A stretch of 5,648 nucleotides of DNA from Ramlibacter sp. (GTDB taxonomy: Bacteria > Pseudomonadota > Gammaproteobacteria > Burkholderiales > Burkholderiaceae_C): assembly GCA_021156245.1 (NCBI GenBank), contig JAJNBO010000198.1, forward strand, positions 1 to 5,648, written 5' to 3'. Both the position numbers and the translations under genes were made by a program. Shown piece after piece: positions 1 through 5,648 of this stretch. Under the pieces are notes generated by a model. That model worked only from the letters and a program-made list of their open reading frames with translations, had not been told where the DNA came from and made no database searches. Positions within the stretch are counted from its first letter, which is position 1. Every line of letters starts with the position of its first letter.

Positions 1-2
1 CC

Positions 3-1667
3 AAGCGCCTGCAGCAGATCCTGAAGAACCTGCTGTCCAACGCCGTGAAGTTCACCTCGCATGGCCAGGTGGAAGTCCGCGTCGGGCTGGCGGAGGGCGG
101 CTGGAGCCCCGACCACCCGGTGCTGAGCAAGACCCAGAACGTGATCGCCTTCGCGGTGCAGGACACCGGCATCGGCGTGCCGCCGGACAAGCAGCGCCTG
201 ATCTTCGAGGCCTTCCAGCAGGCGGATGCCGGCACGTCGCGCAAGTACGGCGGCACCGGCCTGGGCCTGGCGATCAGCCGCGAGCTGGCCATGCTGCTCG
301 GCGGCGAGATCAAGCTGCACAGCGTGCACGGCGAAGGCAGCACGTTCACCCTGTTCCTGCCGCTCAACTATTCCGGCGCCGACGCGCCCACGATCGAGCG
401 CGGCGCCAAGCAGTCGGAGACGCCCTCGGTCATCACGCTGCCGGTCGCCCGCGACGAATACATCGCCGACGACCGCGACGACATCATCCCGGGCGAGCCG
501 GTGATGCTGGTGGTCGAGGACGATCCGCACTATGCGCGCGTGCTGCTCGGCCTGGCGCGGGACAACGGCTTCAAGGTGCTGGTGGCCACCAAGGGCGTGC
601 TCGCGCTCTCGCTGGCGCGCAAGTTCAAGCCTTCGGCGATCTCCCTGGACATCTTCCTGCCCGACATGCTGGGGTGGACGGTGCTGAACCAGCTGAAGCT
701 GGACCCCGAGCTGCGCCACATCCCGGTGCAGGTGATCTCGATGGAGGAGGAGCGCCAGCACGGGCTCTCGCACGGTGCGTTCGCGTACCTGGTGAAGGAG
801 CCGACGACCGCGGGGCTCGAGGGCGCCTTCGAGCGCCTGAAGGCCTTCACGGTCCCGCGCGTCAAGCGCCTGCTGATCGTGGAGGACAACGAGATCGAGC
901 GGCAAGCGGTCGTGGAGCTGCTGGCGCACGACGACATCGAGATCGTCACCGCCGGCCTGGGCGATGAAGCGCTGGGCCTGCTGCGTTCCGAGCAGTTCGA
1001 CTGCGTGGTGCTCGACCTGCGGCTGCCCGACATGACCGGCTTCGAATTGCTGGAGCAATTGCACCAGAACCCGGAGCTGGCGACGGTCCCGGTGGTGGTC
1101 TTCACCGGCAAGGACCTGAGCCAGAAGGAGCAGTCGCGCCTGAACGCGATGGCCAAGAGCATCGTGCTGAAGGACGTGCGTTCACCCGAGCGCCTGCTGG
1201 ACGAAACCGCACTGTTCCTGCACCGCGTGGTCACGGAGCTGCCGGAGGGCATGCAGGCCATGCTCAAGCGGCTGCACAACTCCGCCGAGGTGCTGCAGGG
1301 ACGCAAGGTGCTGGTGGTCGACGACGACGCGCGCAACATCTTCGCCCTGACCTCCGTGCTGGAGAACCACGAAGTGGAGGTGATCAGCGCCACGAACGGC
1401 CGCCACGCCATCGACATCATCAAGGAGACGCCCGACCTGTCGATGGTGCTGATGGACATCATGATGCCGGAGATGGACGGCTACGAAACCATGCGCGAGA
1501 TCCGCAAGGACCCCGCGTTCCGCACGCTGCCGATCCTGGCGCTGACCGCGAAAGCCATGAAGGGCGACCGCGAGAAGTGCCTGGAAGCCGGTGCCAGCGA
1601 CTACATCTCGAAGCCTGTCAACACGGACCAGCTGCTGTCGCTCATGCGCGTCTGGCTGTTCCGGTGA
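3..1667 (+). CDS. Hybrid sensor histidine kinase, C-terminal part (HATPase-REC-REC-REC), 5' truncated by window edge
   Basis: Only the last 554 codons are in the window. The frame is open from base 3 and begins inside the N box (LKNLLSNAVKFT, residues 7-18 of the fragment), so the true start lies upstream; the GTG at 45 is an internal valine codon. The ATPase domain (1-122) has the G1 box DTGIG (54-58), an F box (IFEAF, 67-71) and the G2 box GGTGLGL (83-89). Three receivers follow: REC1 about 167-280 (acidic pair E172/D173, phospho-acceptor D216, S246, K265), REC2 about 287-408 (E294/D295, D338, T368, K390) and REC3 about 434-551 (D440/D441, D485, T515, K537). All three aspartates are intact. 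Only REC3 has the usual Lys-Pro after the switch region; REC1 has KEP and REC2 has KD. The protein ends just after REC3 with no HPt domain. The family is known for ATP-dependent autophosphorylation followed by transfer to receivers; the HisKA and sensor domains are not visible, so the signal is unknown. It is followed after 4 nt by another hybrid kinase. Confidence 0.95.
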   Translation, partial: KRLQQILKNLLSNAVKFTSHGQVEVRVGLAEGGWSPDHPVLSKTQNVIAFAVQDTGIGVPPDKQRLIFEAFQQADAGTSRKYGGTGLGLAISRELAMLLGGEIKLHSVHGEGSTFTLFLPLNYSGADAPTIERGAKQSETPSVITLPVARDEYIADDRDDIIPGEPVMLVVEDDPHYARVLLGLARDNGFKVLVATKGVLALSLARKFKPSAISLDIFLPDMLGWTVLNQLKLDPELRHIPVQVISMEEERQHGLSHGAFAYLVKEPTTAGLEGAFERLKAFTVPRVKRLLIVEDNEIERQAVVELLAHDDIEIVTAGLGDEALGLLRSEQFDCVVLDLRLPDMTGFELLEQLHQNPELATVPVVVFTGKDLSQKEQSRLNAMAKSIVLKDVRSPERLLDETALFLHRVVTELPEGMQAMLKRLHNSAEVLQGRKVLVVDDDARNIFALTSVLENHEVEVISATNGRHAIDIIKETPDLSMVLMDIMMPEMDGYETMREIRKDPAFRTLPILALTAKAMKGDREKCLEAGASDYISKPVNTDQLLSLMRVWLFR

Positions 1668-1674
1668 ACCCATG
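1663..1674 (+). promoter_or_regulatory. Kinase-kinase junction with weak ribosome binding site
   Basis: The stop TGA (1665-1667) and the next ATG (1672) are separated by ACCC. The only purine-rich element near the start is GGTGA (1663-1667), which includes the stop codon and sits 4 nt from the ATG, closer than ideal. This arrangement fits translational coupling, where ribosomes finishing the first kinase reinitiate on the second. No promoter is visible between the genes, so one transcript is likely. Confidence 0.5.
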
Positions 1675-3300
1675 ACCGAAACCGAAACCGACACCGTCAA
1701 CATCCTGATCGTCGACGACGAGCCGCGCAACCTGTCGGTGCTGGAGTCCGTGCTGGACGATCCCGGCTACCGGCTGGTGCGCGCCACGTCGGGCAACGAG
1801 GCGCTGCTGGCGCTGATGGCCGACGAGTTCGCCGTGCTGGTGCTGGACGTGCGCATGCCCGGCATGACCGGCTTCGAGCTGGCGCAACTGGTGAAGGAGC
1901 GGCGCAAGACGGCGCGCATCCCGATCATCTTCCTCAGCGCCTACTACAACGAGGACCAGCACGTGCTGGAGGGCTACGGCTCCGGCGCGGTGGACTACCT
2001 GCACAAGCCGGTCAATCCGTCGGTGCTGCGCTCGAAGGTCGCCGTCTTCGCGGAACTGCACAAGAAGACGCGCCAGCTCGAGACGGCGATCCGGCAGCTC
2101 AGCGACCTGAACGCATCCCTCGACCAGCGGGTCACGGAGCGGACGCGGGAACTGCAGGCCAGCGAGGCGAGGCTGCTGGACGCCAGCCGCCGCAAGGACG
2201 AATTCCTGGCGACCCTGGCGCACGAGCTGCGCAATCCGCTCTCGCCGATGCGCAACGCCGTACATTTCCTCAAGCTGCGCGGCCCCGCCACGCAGGACGT
2301 GCAGTGGGCGTCCGACGTCATCGACCGGCAGGTCACGGCCATGGGCCGCCTCATCGACGACCTGATGGACGTCAGCCGCATCAACCAGGGCCGCGTCGAG
2401 CTGAGGCGCACCGTCGTCTCCCTCGAAGAGGTGCTCGCGGACGCCGTGGAAACGATCCAGCCGCAGATCGATGGCTCCGGGCACAAGCTCACCGTCATCC
2501 AGCCGCCGGGCCGGCTGATGGTGGATGCGGACCGCAGCCGGCTGGCGCAGGTGTTCATGAACCTCCTGAGCAACGCGGCGAAGTACACCGATCCCGGCGG
2601 CCAGATCGAGGTGCGCGTGGTCAGCGAATCCGGCCACGCCGTCGTGTCCTTCCACGACAGCGGCATCGGCATCGACGCCCACCGCCTCGAGGCCGTGTTC
2701 GACATGTTCTCGCAGGAGGAGCCCGCCATCTCGCGCTCGCGCGGGGGCCTCGGCATCGGCCTGTCGCTCACGCGCAAGCTCGTGCAGCTGCACGGCGGCA
2801 ACGTGACCGCGATGAGCGACGGTCCGGGCAAGGGCAGCGTGTTCGTGGTTCGCCTGCCCCTGGTGGCGGCCGCTTCCGCACCGGAAGCGCCGCAGCCGGA
2901 CGCGGTGCCCGCCGCGGCGGGCGGCGGACTGCGCATCCTGGTGGCGGACGACAACGAGGATGCCGCGGAAACCATGTCCGTGCTGCTCGAGGTGATGGGC
3001 CACGAGGTGCGGCGCGTGCACGACGGCGAGGCCGCCGTGAGCATGGCGGCGAGCTTCGATCCGCAGCTGGTGCTGCTGGACATCGGCATGCCGAAGCTCA
3101 ATGGCTACGACACCTGCAAGCGGATCCGGGATGTCGATGGAGCGTCCGTGCGGACGATGGTGGCCGTCACCGGCTGGGGCCAGCCGCAGGACCTGAAGGC
3201 CTCCAGCGAGGCCGGCTTCGACCACCACCTGGTGAAGCCGGTCGACATGGATGCCCTCGTGCAGCTGATCGCCACTTGCGCGACGGCGCCGGGCGCCTGA
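1672..3300 (+). CDS. Hybrid sensor histidine kinase/response regulator (REC-HisKA-HATPase-REC), complete
   Basis: A 542-residue protein. The ATG at 1672 is chosen because it directly precedes the first receiver (INILIVDDEP-like start at residues 10-18) and lies 4 nt after the upstream stop; an in-frame ATG at 1591 would add 27 low-complexity residues overlapping the upstream gene. Domains: REC1 about 9-125 (D15/D16, phospho-acceptor D59, S89, K112-P); a predicted coiled coil about 128-178 rich in charged heptads; HisKA about 174-240 with the H box LAHELRNPLSP and phospho-acceptor H184; HATPase with N box (VFMNLLSNAAKYT, 294-306), G1 DSGIG (329-333), F box (VFDMF, 342-346) and G2 GGLGIGL (358-364); an Ala/Pro linker about 400-418; REC2 about 420-535 (D426/D427, D470, T500, K522-P). 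Every catalytic residue looks intact. There is no signal peptide or membrane segment, so it should be cytosolic. The N-terminal receiver takes the place of a sensor domain, which suggests that phosphorylation by another kinase tunes this one; the upstream hybrid kinase is an obvious candidate donor, but that is inference. No output domain is present. Confidence 0.95.
   Translation: MTETETDTVNILIVDDEPRNLSVLESVLDDPGYRLVRATSGNEALLALMADEFAVLVLDVRMPGMTGFELAQLVKERRKTARIPIIFLSAYYNEDQHVLEGYGSGAVDYLHKPVNPSVLRSKVAVFAELHKKTRQLETAIRQLSDLNASLDQRVTERTRELQASEARLLDASRRKDEFLATLAHELRNPLSPMRNAVHFLKLRGPATQDVQWASDVIDRQVTAMGRLIDDLMDVSRINQGRVELRRTVVSLEEVLADAVETIQPQIDGSGHKLTVIQPPGRLMVDADRSRLAQVFMNLLSNAAKYTDPGGQIEVRVVSESGHAVVSFHDSGIGIDAHRLEAVFDMFSQEEPAISRSRGGLGIGLSLTRKLVQLHGGNVTAMSDGPGKGSVFVVRLPLVAAASAPEAPQPDAVPAAAGGGLRILVADDNEDAAETMSVLLEVMGHEVRRVHDGEAAVSMAASFDPQLVLLDIGMPKLNGYDTCKRIRDVDGASVRTMVAVTGWGQPQDLKASSEAGFDHHLVKPVDMDALVQLIATCATAPGA
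1675..1697 (+). repeat. Short ACCGAA hexamer repeat at start of second kinase
   Basis: Directly after the ATG come ACCGAA, ACCGAA, ACCGAC and ACCGT, coding for the residues TETETDT ahead of the first receiver strand. The unit is six bases, so gain or loss of a copy would keep the reading frame and only change the length of the N-terminal tail. It may be a plain composition effect; the copy number is small. Confidence 0.5.
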
Positions 3301-3322
3301 CCGCGTTCAGCCGGCGCGGTCG
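3298..3322. terminator. Inverted repeat at convergent gene junction, possible bidirectional terminator
   Basis: GACCGCG (3299-3305) and CGCGGTC (3315-3321) form a perfect 7-bp stem around a 9-nt loop (3306-3314); an extra T-G wobble (3298/3322) can extend it. It spans the 6-nt gap between the stops of the second kinase (+) and the flavoprotein (-): the kinase stop lies in the left arm and the flavoprotein stop in the loop. Position and symmetry suit a shared terminator, but neither side has a T tract, so it is not a classical intrinsic terminator. It could slow polymerase ahead of Rho, or be chance in GC-rich DNA. Confidence 0.3.
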
Positions 3323-4677
3323 CGCACCAGCGACTGCGCCAGCGCCGCGGCATGCATCCGCAGCTCCGGCACCGCCGTGGCTTCCCACCACTGGGCCTTG
3401 AGGAGCGGGCCGACATAGCGCACGTGTTCGTGCGGGCTGCCGTCCGCCCTTTGCAGCCGATACCCTTCACCCACGGTCAGCCCGAGGCCGAGCGTGTCCA
3501 CGCGCACGGCGTGCTGGCTGCGCAATCCGTCGATCAGGTCGTCCTCCACGCGCCGCAGGTCCATCGACGGCCCGGTGCAATTGATCACACGGTCGAACTC
3601 CGCGTGCACGACGTTCCTTGCGCCGCGCGGGCGCCATGCGGCCTCGACGGTGGCATCGCGCGGCGTGAGGGCGCCGATGCGGGCCGCGACCACCGAGACC
3701 TGCGGTGATGCGAACAGTTCGCGCAGCCTCACGTCGGTCTGCGGTGCGGTGCGGTGGCGATGCGTGTCCCAGAAAGGCTGCAGGTGGCGCAGGAACTGGC
3801 GGCGGCCGGCGTCGTCGAGCCGCTCCCAGATCGACGGGGTGTCGGCGCGCAAGCCGGCGATGACGTCGCGCCAGTCGCAGCCGGCCCGTGCCGCCTCCCG
3901 GATGCCGCTGCGCACGAGGCGCACGAGCTGCAGCAGCGAGATGCGGCCCGGCGGAACGACCACTGGACGCGTCAGTGGCGGCGCATGTTGCAGGCGGTGG
4001 GGCTGCGGCAGCTTGCCCCGCCGCGAGAGCAGGGTGATGGGGCCGGTGTGGCCGCGGTCCGCCAGGGTCAGAAGGACGTCGACCGCGGTCAGGCCCGTGC
4101 CCACCAGCAGCACCCGCGCGTCGCGCGGGATGTTGCCCAGGGCCTGGGGAGCCCAGGGGTCGTTGACGCCCAGCGGCGTGTTCCAGATGCCGTGCGCGGT
4201 CGGGGGCTGGGGCGGGAAATTCCCGAAGGCCAGCACGACGTCGCTGGCGTCCAGCGTCCAGCCGTCGTCGCATGCGAGGCGCACGCCGTCGGCGGTCTCC
4301 TCGAGCCGCGTGACCTGGGTGGACACGAGCTTGAGCGTGACGCCGGGCCGCGCCTCGTGCTGGGCGCGTTCGAGCTCGTGCTCCAGGTAGTCGCCGAAGA
4401 ACTTGCGCGGCACGAAGTCCGAACCGCTCGCCGCGATGCCCTGTTCCTGCAGGAAGCGCAGGAACCCGCCTTCGTCGGCGGCGTCGATGCCCATGCGGCC
4501 GGCGGGAACGTTCAGCAGGTGGCTGGCGGAGCGCGTTCCATAGGCCATGCCCCGCGCGAAACGGGTGTTGCGATTGAGGAGGGTGACGGTGGTGGGGGAG
4601 CGGAGGGTCTTCAGGAGCTGGACGGCCACGGCCACGCCCGAGAACCCCGCACCGACGACGGCGATCCTGTTGTTCAT
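3307..4677 (-). CDS. FAD/NAD(P)-binding oxidoreductase, YdhS/COG4529-like
   Basis: A complete 456-residue protein starting MNNRIAVVGAGFSG. The N-terminal dinucleotide-binding fold shows GAGFSG (residues 9-14), followed by the GMAYGT...HLLNVPAGRMG region (43-63) typical of this uncharacterised flavoprotein family. FGNFPP (151-156) and a second nucleotide-binding loop, GTGLTAVD (193-200), mark the NAD(P)-binding part; an FWDTHRHR segment (302-309) and NCTGP (366-370) are further landmarks. It has no signal peptide and should be a soluble cytosolic FAD enzyme using NAD(P)H. The fold is shared with flavin monooxygenases and thioredoxin-reductase-like proteins, but the substrate is unknown and the sequence does not reveal it. 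It is somewhat shorter than E. coli YdhS, as I recall that protein. It is convergent with the kinase pair and divergent from the binding-protein gene, so it is probably a single-gene transcript. No strong Shine-Dalgarno sequence precedes its ATG; the start rests on the Rossmann motif beginning at residue 4. Family assignment is firm, function is not. Confidence 0.9.
   Translation of the reverse strand: MNNRIAVVGAGFSGVAVAVQLLKTLRSPTTVTLLNRNTRFARGMAYGTRSASHLLNVPAGRMGIDAADEGGFLRFLQEQGIAASGSDFVPRKFFGDYLEHELERAQHEARPGVTLKLVSTQVTRLEETADGVRLACDDGWTLDASDVVLAFGNFPPQPPTAHGIWNTPLGVNDPWAPQALGNIPRDARVLLVGTGLTAVDVLLTLADRGHTGPITLLSRRGKLPQPHRLQHAPPLTRPVVVPPGRISLLQLVRLVRSGIREAARAGCDWRDVIAGLRADTPSIWERLDDAGRRQFLRHLQPFWDTHRHRTAPQTDVRLRELFASPQVSVVAARIGALTPRDATVEAAWRPRGARNVVHAEFDRVINCTGPSMDLRRVEDDLIDGLRSQHAVRVDTLGLGLTVGEGYRLQRADGSPHEHVRYVGPLLKAQWWEATAVPELRMHAAALAQSLVRDRAG
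3741..3755 (-). repeat. Three tandem ACCGC pentamers inside the flavoprotein gene
   Basis: On the + strand the bases read GCGGT three times; on the coding strand this is ACCGC three times, within the codons for HRHRTAP (residues 306-312). The unit is not a multiple of three, so gain or loss of a copy would shift the frame and truncate the enzyme. In this window the frame is intact. Confidence 0.5.
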
Positions 4678-4754
4678 TCGAAAACTGCAGCGGAAAGGCC
4701 TACTCTAACCGAGCGCGTCCGGCGCTTTCCCGCACAATCGCGCCATCGCGCGCC

Positions 4755-4764
4755 GTTCGCGAAC
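4755..4764. promoter_or_regulatory. Perfect palindrome GTTCGCGAAC, possible operator
   Basis: Ten bases form a perfect palindrome ending 4 nt before the Shine-Dalgarno sequence of the Bug-type binding-protein gene. Position just upstream of the ribosome binding site is where a repressor could block transcription. The flanking bases do not extend the symmetry and no regulator gene is adjacent in the window, so the assignment is speculative. Confidence 0.25.
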
Positions 4765-4768
4765 CCTC

Positions 4769-4773
4769 GGGAG
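4769..4773 (+). promoter_or_regulatory. Ribosome binding site of the Bug-type gene
   Basis: GGGAG is a good Shine-Dalgarno match 9 nt before the ATG at 4783. It decides that start over any later one and agrees with the signal peptide that begins there. Confidence 0.75.
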
Positions 4774-4782
4774 ATCCCTTCC

Positions 4783-5648
4783 ATGTTCCACCTTTCGCGG
4801 CGTGCCGCCCGCTGGTTCGCCCAGGTCCTGCCGGCGCTGGTATGGGTGGCCGGCGCGCAGGCGCAGGAGCCCGCCGTTGCCTACCCCAGCCAGCCGGTGC
4901 GCATCGTGGTGCCTTTCGCGCCGGGCGGCGGCACCGATGCCACCGCCCGCCTGCTGGCGCAGAAGCTTGGCGAGAAATGGGGCCGCCAGGTCGTCGTGGA
5001 AAACCGGCCCGGGGGGAACACGGTCATCGCCACCCAAGCGGTGGCCAGGGCGCCGGCCGACGGCCACACGCTGCTGTTCGCCAACTCCACCTTCGCGATC
5101 AACCCCATCCTCTCGGCGAGCCTGCCTTACGACGCGACGCGCGACTTCGTGCCGATCACCAGCGTGGCGGCAGGACCGTTCCTGCTGGTGGTGCATCCGA
5201 GCGTCCCGGCCGACGACCTGAAGGGCATGCTGCACCTGCTGCGCAACGCCCGGCCGGGCGAGTGGAACTACGCGACGGTCGGCGGCAGCGGCATCGGGCG
5301 CATCGCCGGCGAACTGTTCGCCCTGCAGGCGGGCGCTGCGCTCCAGCACGTCCCGTACAAGGGGGCGGCGCAGGTCACCACCGACATGCTCGCCGGCACC
5401 GTCAAGCTCACCATCGACCCACCCAACACGTACATCGCGCACGTGCGCGGCGGCCGGCTGAAGGCGCTGGCGGTGACGGGCAATCGGCTGGCCTCGCTGC
5501 CCGACGTTGCGACCTTCGCGGAGCAGGGCATGCCGGAATTCGACGTGCGGTTCTGGTACGGCCTGCTCGCGCCCGCCGGCACTCCTGCAAACGTGGTGGA
5601 GCGAATCGCGGCCGCCGTCTACGAGATCCTCGCGCAGCCGGAGGTGAA
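4783..5648 (+). CDS. Bug-family (TctC-like) tripartite tricarboxylate transporter substrate-binding protein, 3' truncated by window edge
   Basis: The frame is open from the ATG at 4783 to the right edge: 288 codons plus two bases, with no stop. Family members are about 320-330 residues, so roughly 35-40 are missing. The N terminus is a Sec-type signal peptide: basic MFHLSRRAAR, hydrophobic core to residue 24, and AQA cleavage motif with probable cut after A27. The mature part opens with YPSQPVRIVVPFAPGGGTD (34-52), the hallmark of Bug proteins, followed by VENRPGGNTVIA, a DGHTLLFANS stretch, LPYDATRDFVPIT, YATVGGSG, HVPYKGAAQ, and PDVATFAEQGMPEFDVRFWYGLLAPAGTP near the edge, all typical of the family. 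It should be a periplasmic receptor that binds a small carboxylated or related compound and may deliver it to a TctAB membrane pair. Many Bug proteins in Burkholderiales are encoded without such partners, and none is visible here, so ligand and partner are unknown. It has its own Shine-Dalgarno sequence and is transcribed away from the flavoprotein gene. Confidence 0.95.
   Translation, partial: MFHLSRRAARWFAQVLPALVWVAGAQAQEPAVAYPSQPVRIVVPFAPGGGTDATARLLAQKLGEKWGRQVVVENRPGGNTVIATQAVARAPADGHTLLFANSTFAINPILSASLPYDATRDFVPITSVAAGPFLLVVHPSVPADDLKGMLHLLRNARPGEWNYATVGGSGIGRIAGELFALQAGAALQHVPYKGAAQVTTDMLAGTVKLTIDPPNTYIAHVRGGRLKALAVTGNRLASLPDVATFAEQGMPEFDVRFWYGLLAPAGTPANVVERIAAAVYEILAQPEV

Larger units (their letters stand above)
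4678..4782. other. Divergent intergenic region between flavoprotein and binding-protein genes
   Basis: These 105 bases must hold the promoters for both divergent genes. I see no confident -35/-10 pair on either strand. On the + strand CACAAT (4733-4738) resembles a -10 box but has no good -35 at 16-18 bp; on the - strand TAGAGT (complement of 4702-4707, inside TACTCTAACC) is a weak -10 candidate. Two tandem 8-mers, ATCGCGCC and ATCGCGCG (4737-4752), and a 10-bp palindrome lie on the binding-protein side. Confidence 0.5.

Noticed and set aside
1236..1302. Helical linker with a histidine (LKRLHNSAEV) between REC2 and REC3, considered as a hidden HPt domain
   Set aside because: Too short for a four-helix HPt domain and lacks the HxxKG-type motif around the histidine.
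530..1462. Open frame of 310 codons on the - strand opposite the first kinase
   Set aside because: Ser/Arg/Thr-rich low-complexity translation without motifs; the opposite strand holds three intact receivers.
1591..1671. Upstream in-frame ATG extending the second kinase by 27 residues
   Set aside because: The extension lies wholly inside or at the end of the upstream coding region, is low complexity, and is not needed by the receiver fold; the ATG at 1672 fits the junction better.
1642..3228. Long open frame (528 codons) on the - strand opposite the second kinase
   Set aside because: Its translation is His/Arg/Ala/Val-rich with no recognisable domain, and the + strand frame encodes a complete kinase with all motifs. 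It is an antisense shadow of GC-rich codon use.
2304..3401. Open frame of 365 codons on the + strand in another phase, running past the kinase stop
   Set aside because: Arg/Gly/Pro/Ala-rich out-of-frame translation of the kinase and of the flavoprotein's 3' end; no domain.
3494..4390. Open frame of 298 codons on the + strand opposite the flavoprotein gene
   Set aside because: Ser/Arg-rich translation without motifs; the - strand frame has two nucleotide-binding loops and family motifs.
4701..4738. Possible sigma-70 promoters around TACTCT and CACAAT
   Set aside because: Neither has a matching -35 hexamer at suitable spacing, so no promoter was called.
4705..5442. Open frame of 245 codons on the - strand opposite the Bug-type gene
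   Set aside because: Arg/Gly/Val-rich shadow; the + strand frame encodes a signal peptide and a full set of Bug-family motifs and has a Shine-Dalgarno sequence.

Overview
The window is GC-rich, with strong G/C at codon third positions. It carries four protein-coding genes and almost no non-coding DNA. The Bug/TctC-type periplasmic binding protein, the multi-receiver hybrid kinases and the codon use together suggest a betaproteobacterium of the order Burkholderiales, probably a Comamonadaceae-like soil or water organism. That placement is inference from family and composition; no marker gene is present.

Left part (1-3300, + strand): two hybrid histidine kinases in tandem, separated by 4 nt and probably cotranscribed. 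The first enters already open from the left edge, so only its catalytic ATPase domain and three C-terminal receiver (REC) domains are visible. The second is complete (542 aa) and has the order REC, coiled coil, HisKA, HATPase, REC, with no membrane segment. Together they hold five receivers and two kinase ATPase domains. No HPt domain and no DNA-binding or enzymatic output domain is visible, so the downstream partner of any phosphorelay must lie outside the window.

Middle (3307-4677, - strand): a complete flavoprotein of the YdhS/COG4529 type (FAD/NAD(P)-binding), convergent with the kinases. Its stop lies 6 nt from the kinase stop, and a GC-rich inverted repeat spans the junction.

Right part (4678-5648): a 105-nt divergent intergenic region with a perfect 10-bp palindrome and a good Shine-Dalgarno sequence. 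It is followed by a Bug-family (TctC-like) solute-binding protein with a signal peptide, cut by the right edge after 288 codons.

All four genes belong to known families. I found no RNA gene, CRISPR array, insertion sequence, phage gene or toxin-antitoxin pair. I see no convincing evidence of an undescribed system; the best leads are the receiver-rich kinase pair and the small non-coding structures at the two gene junctions.
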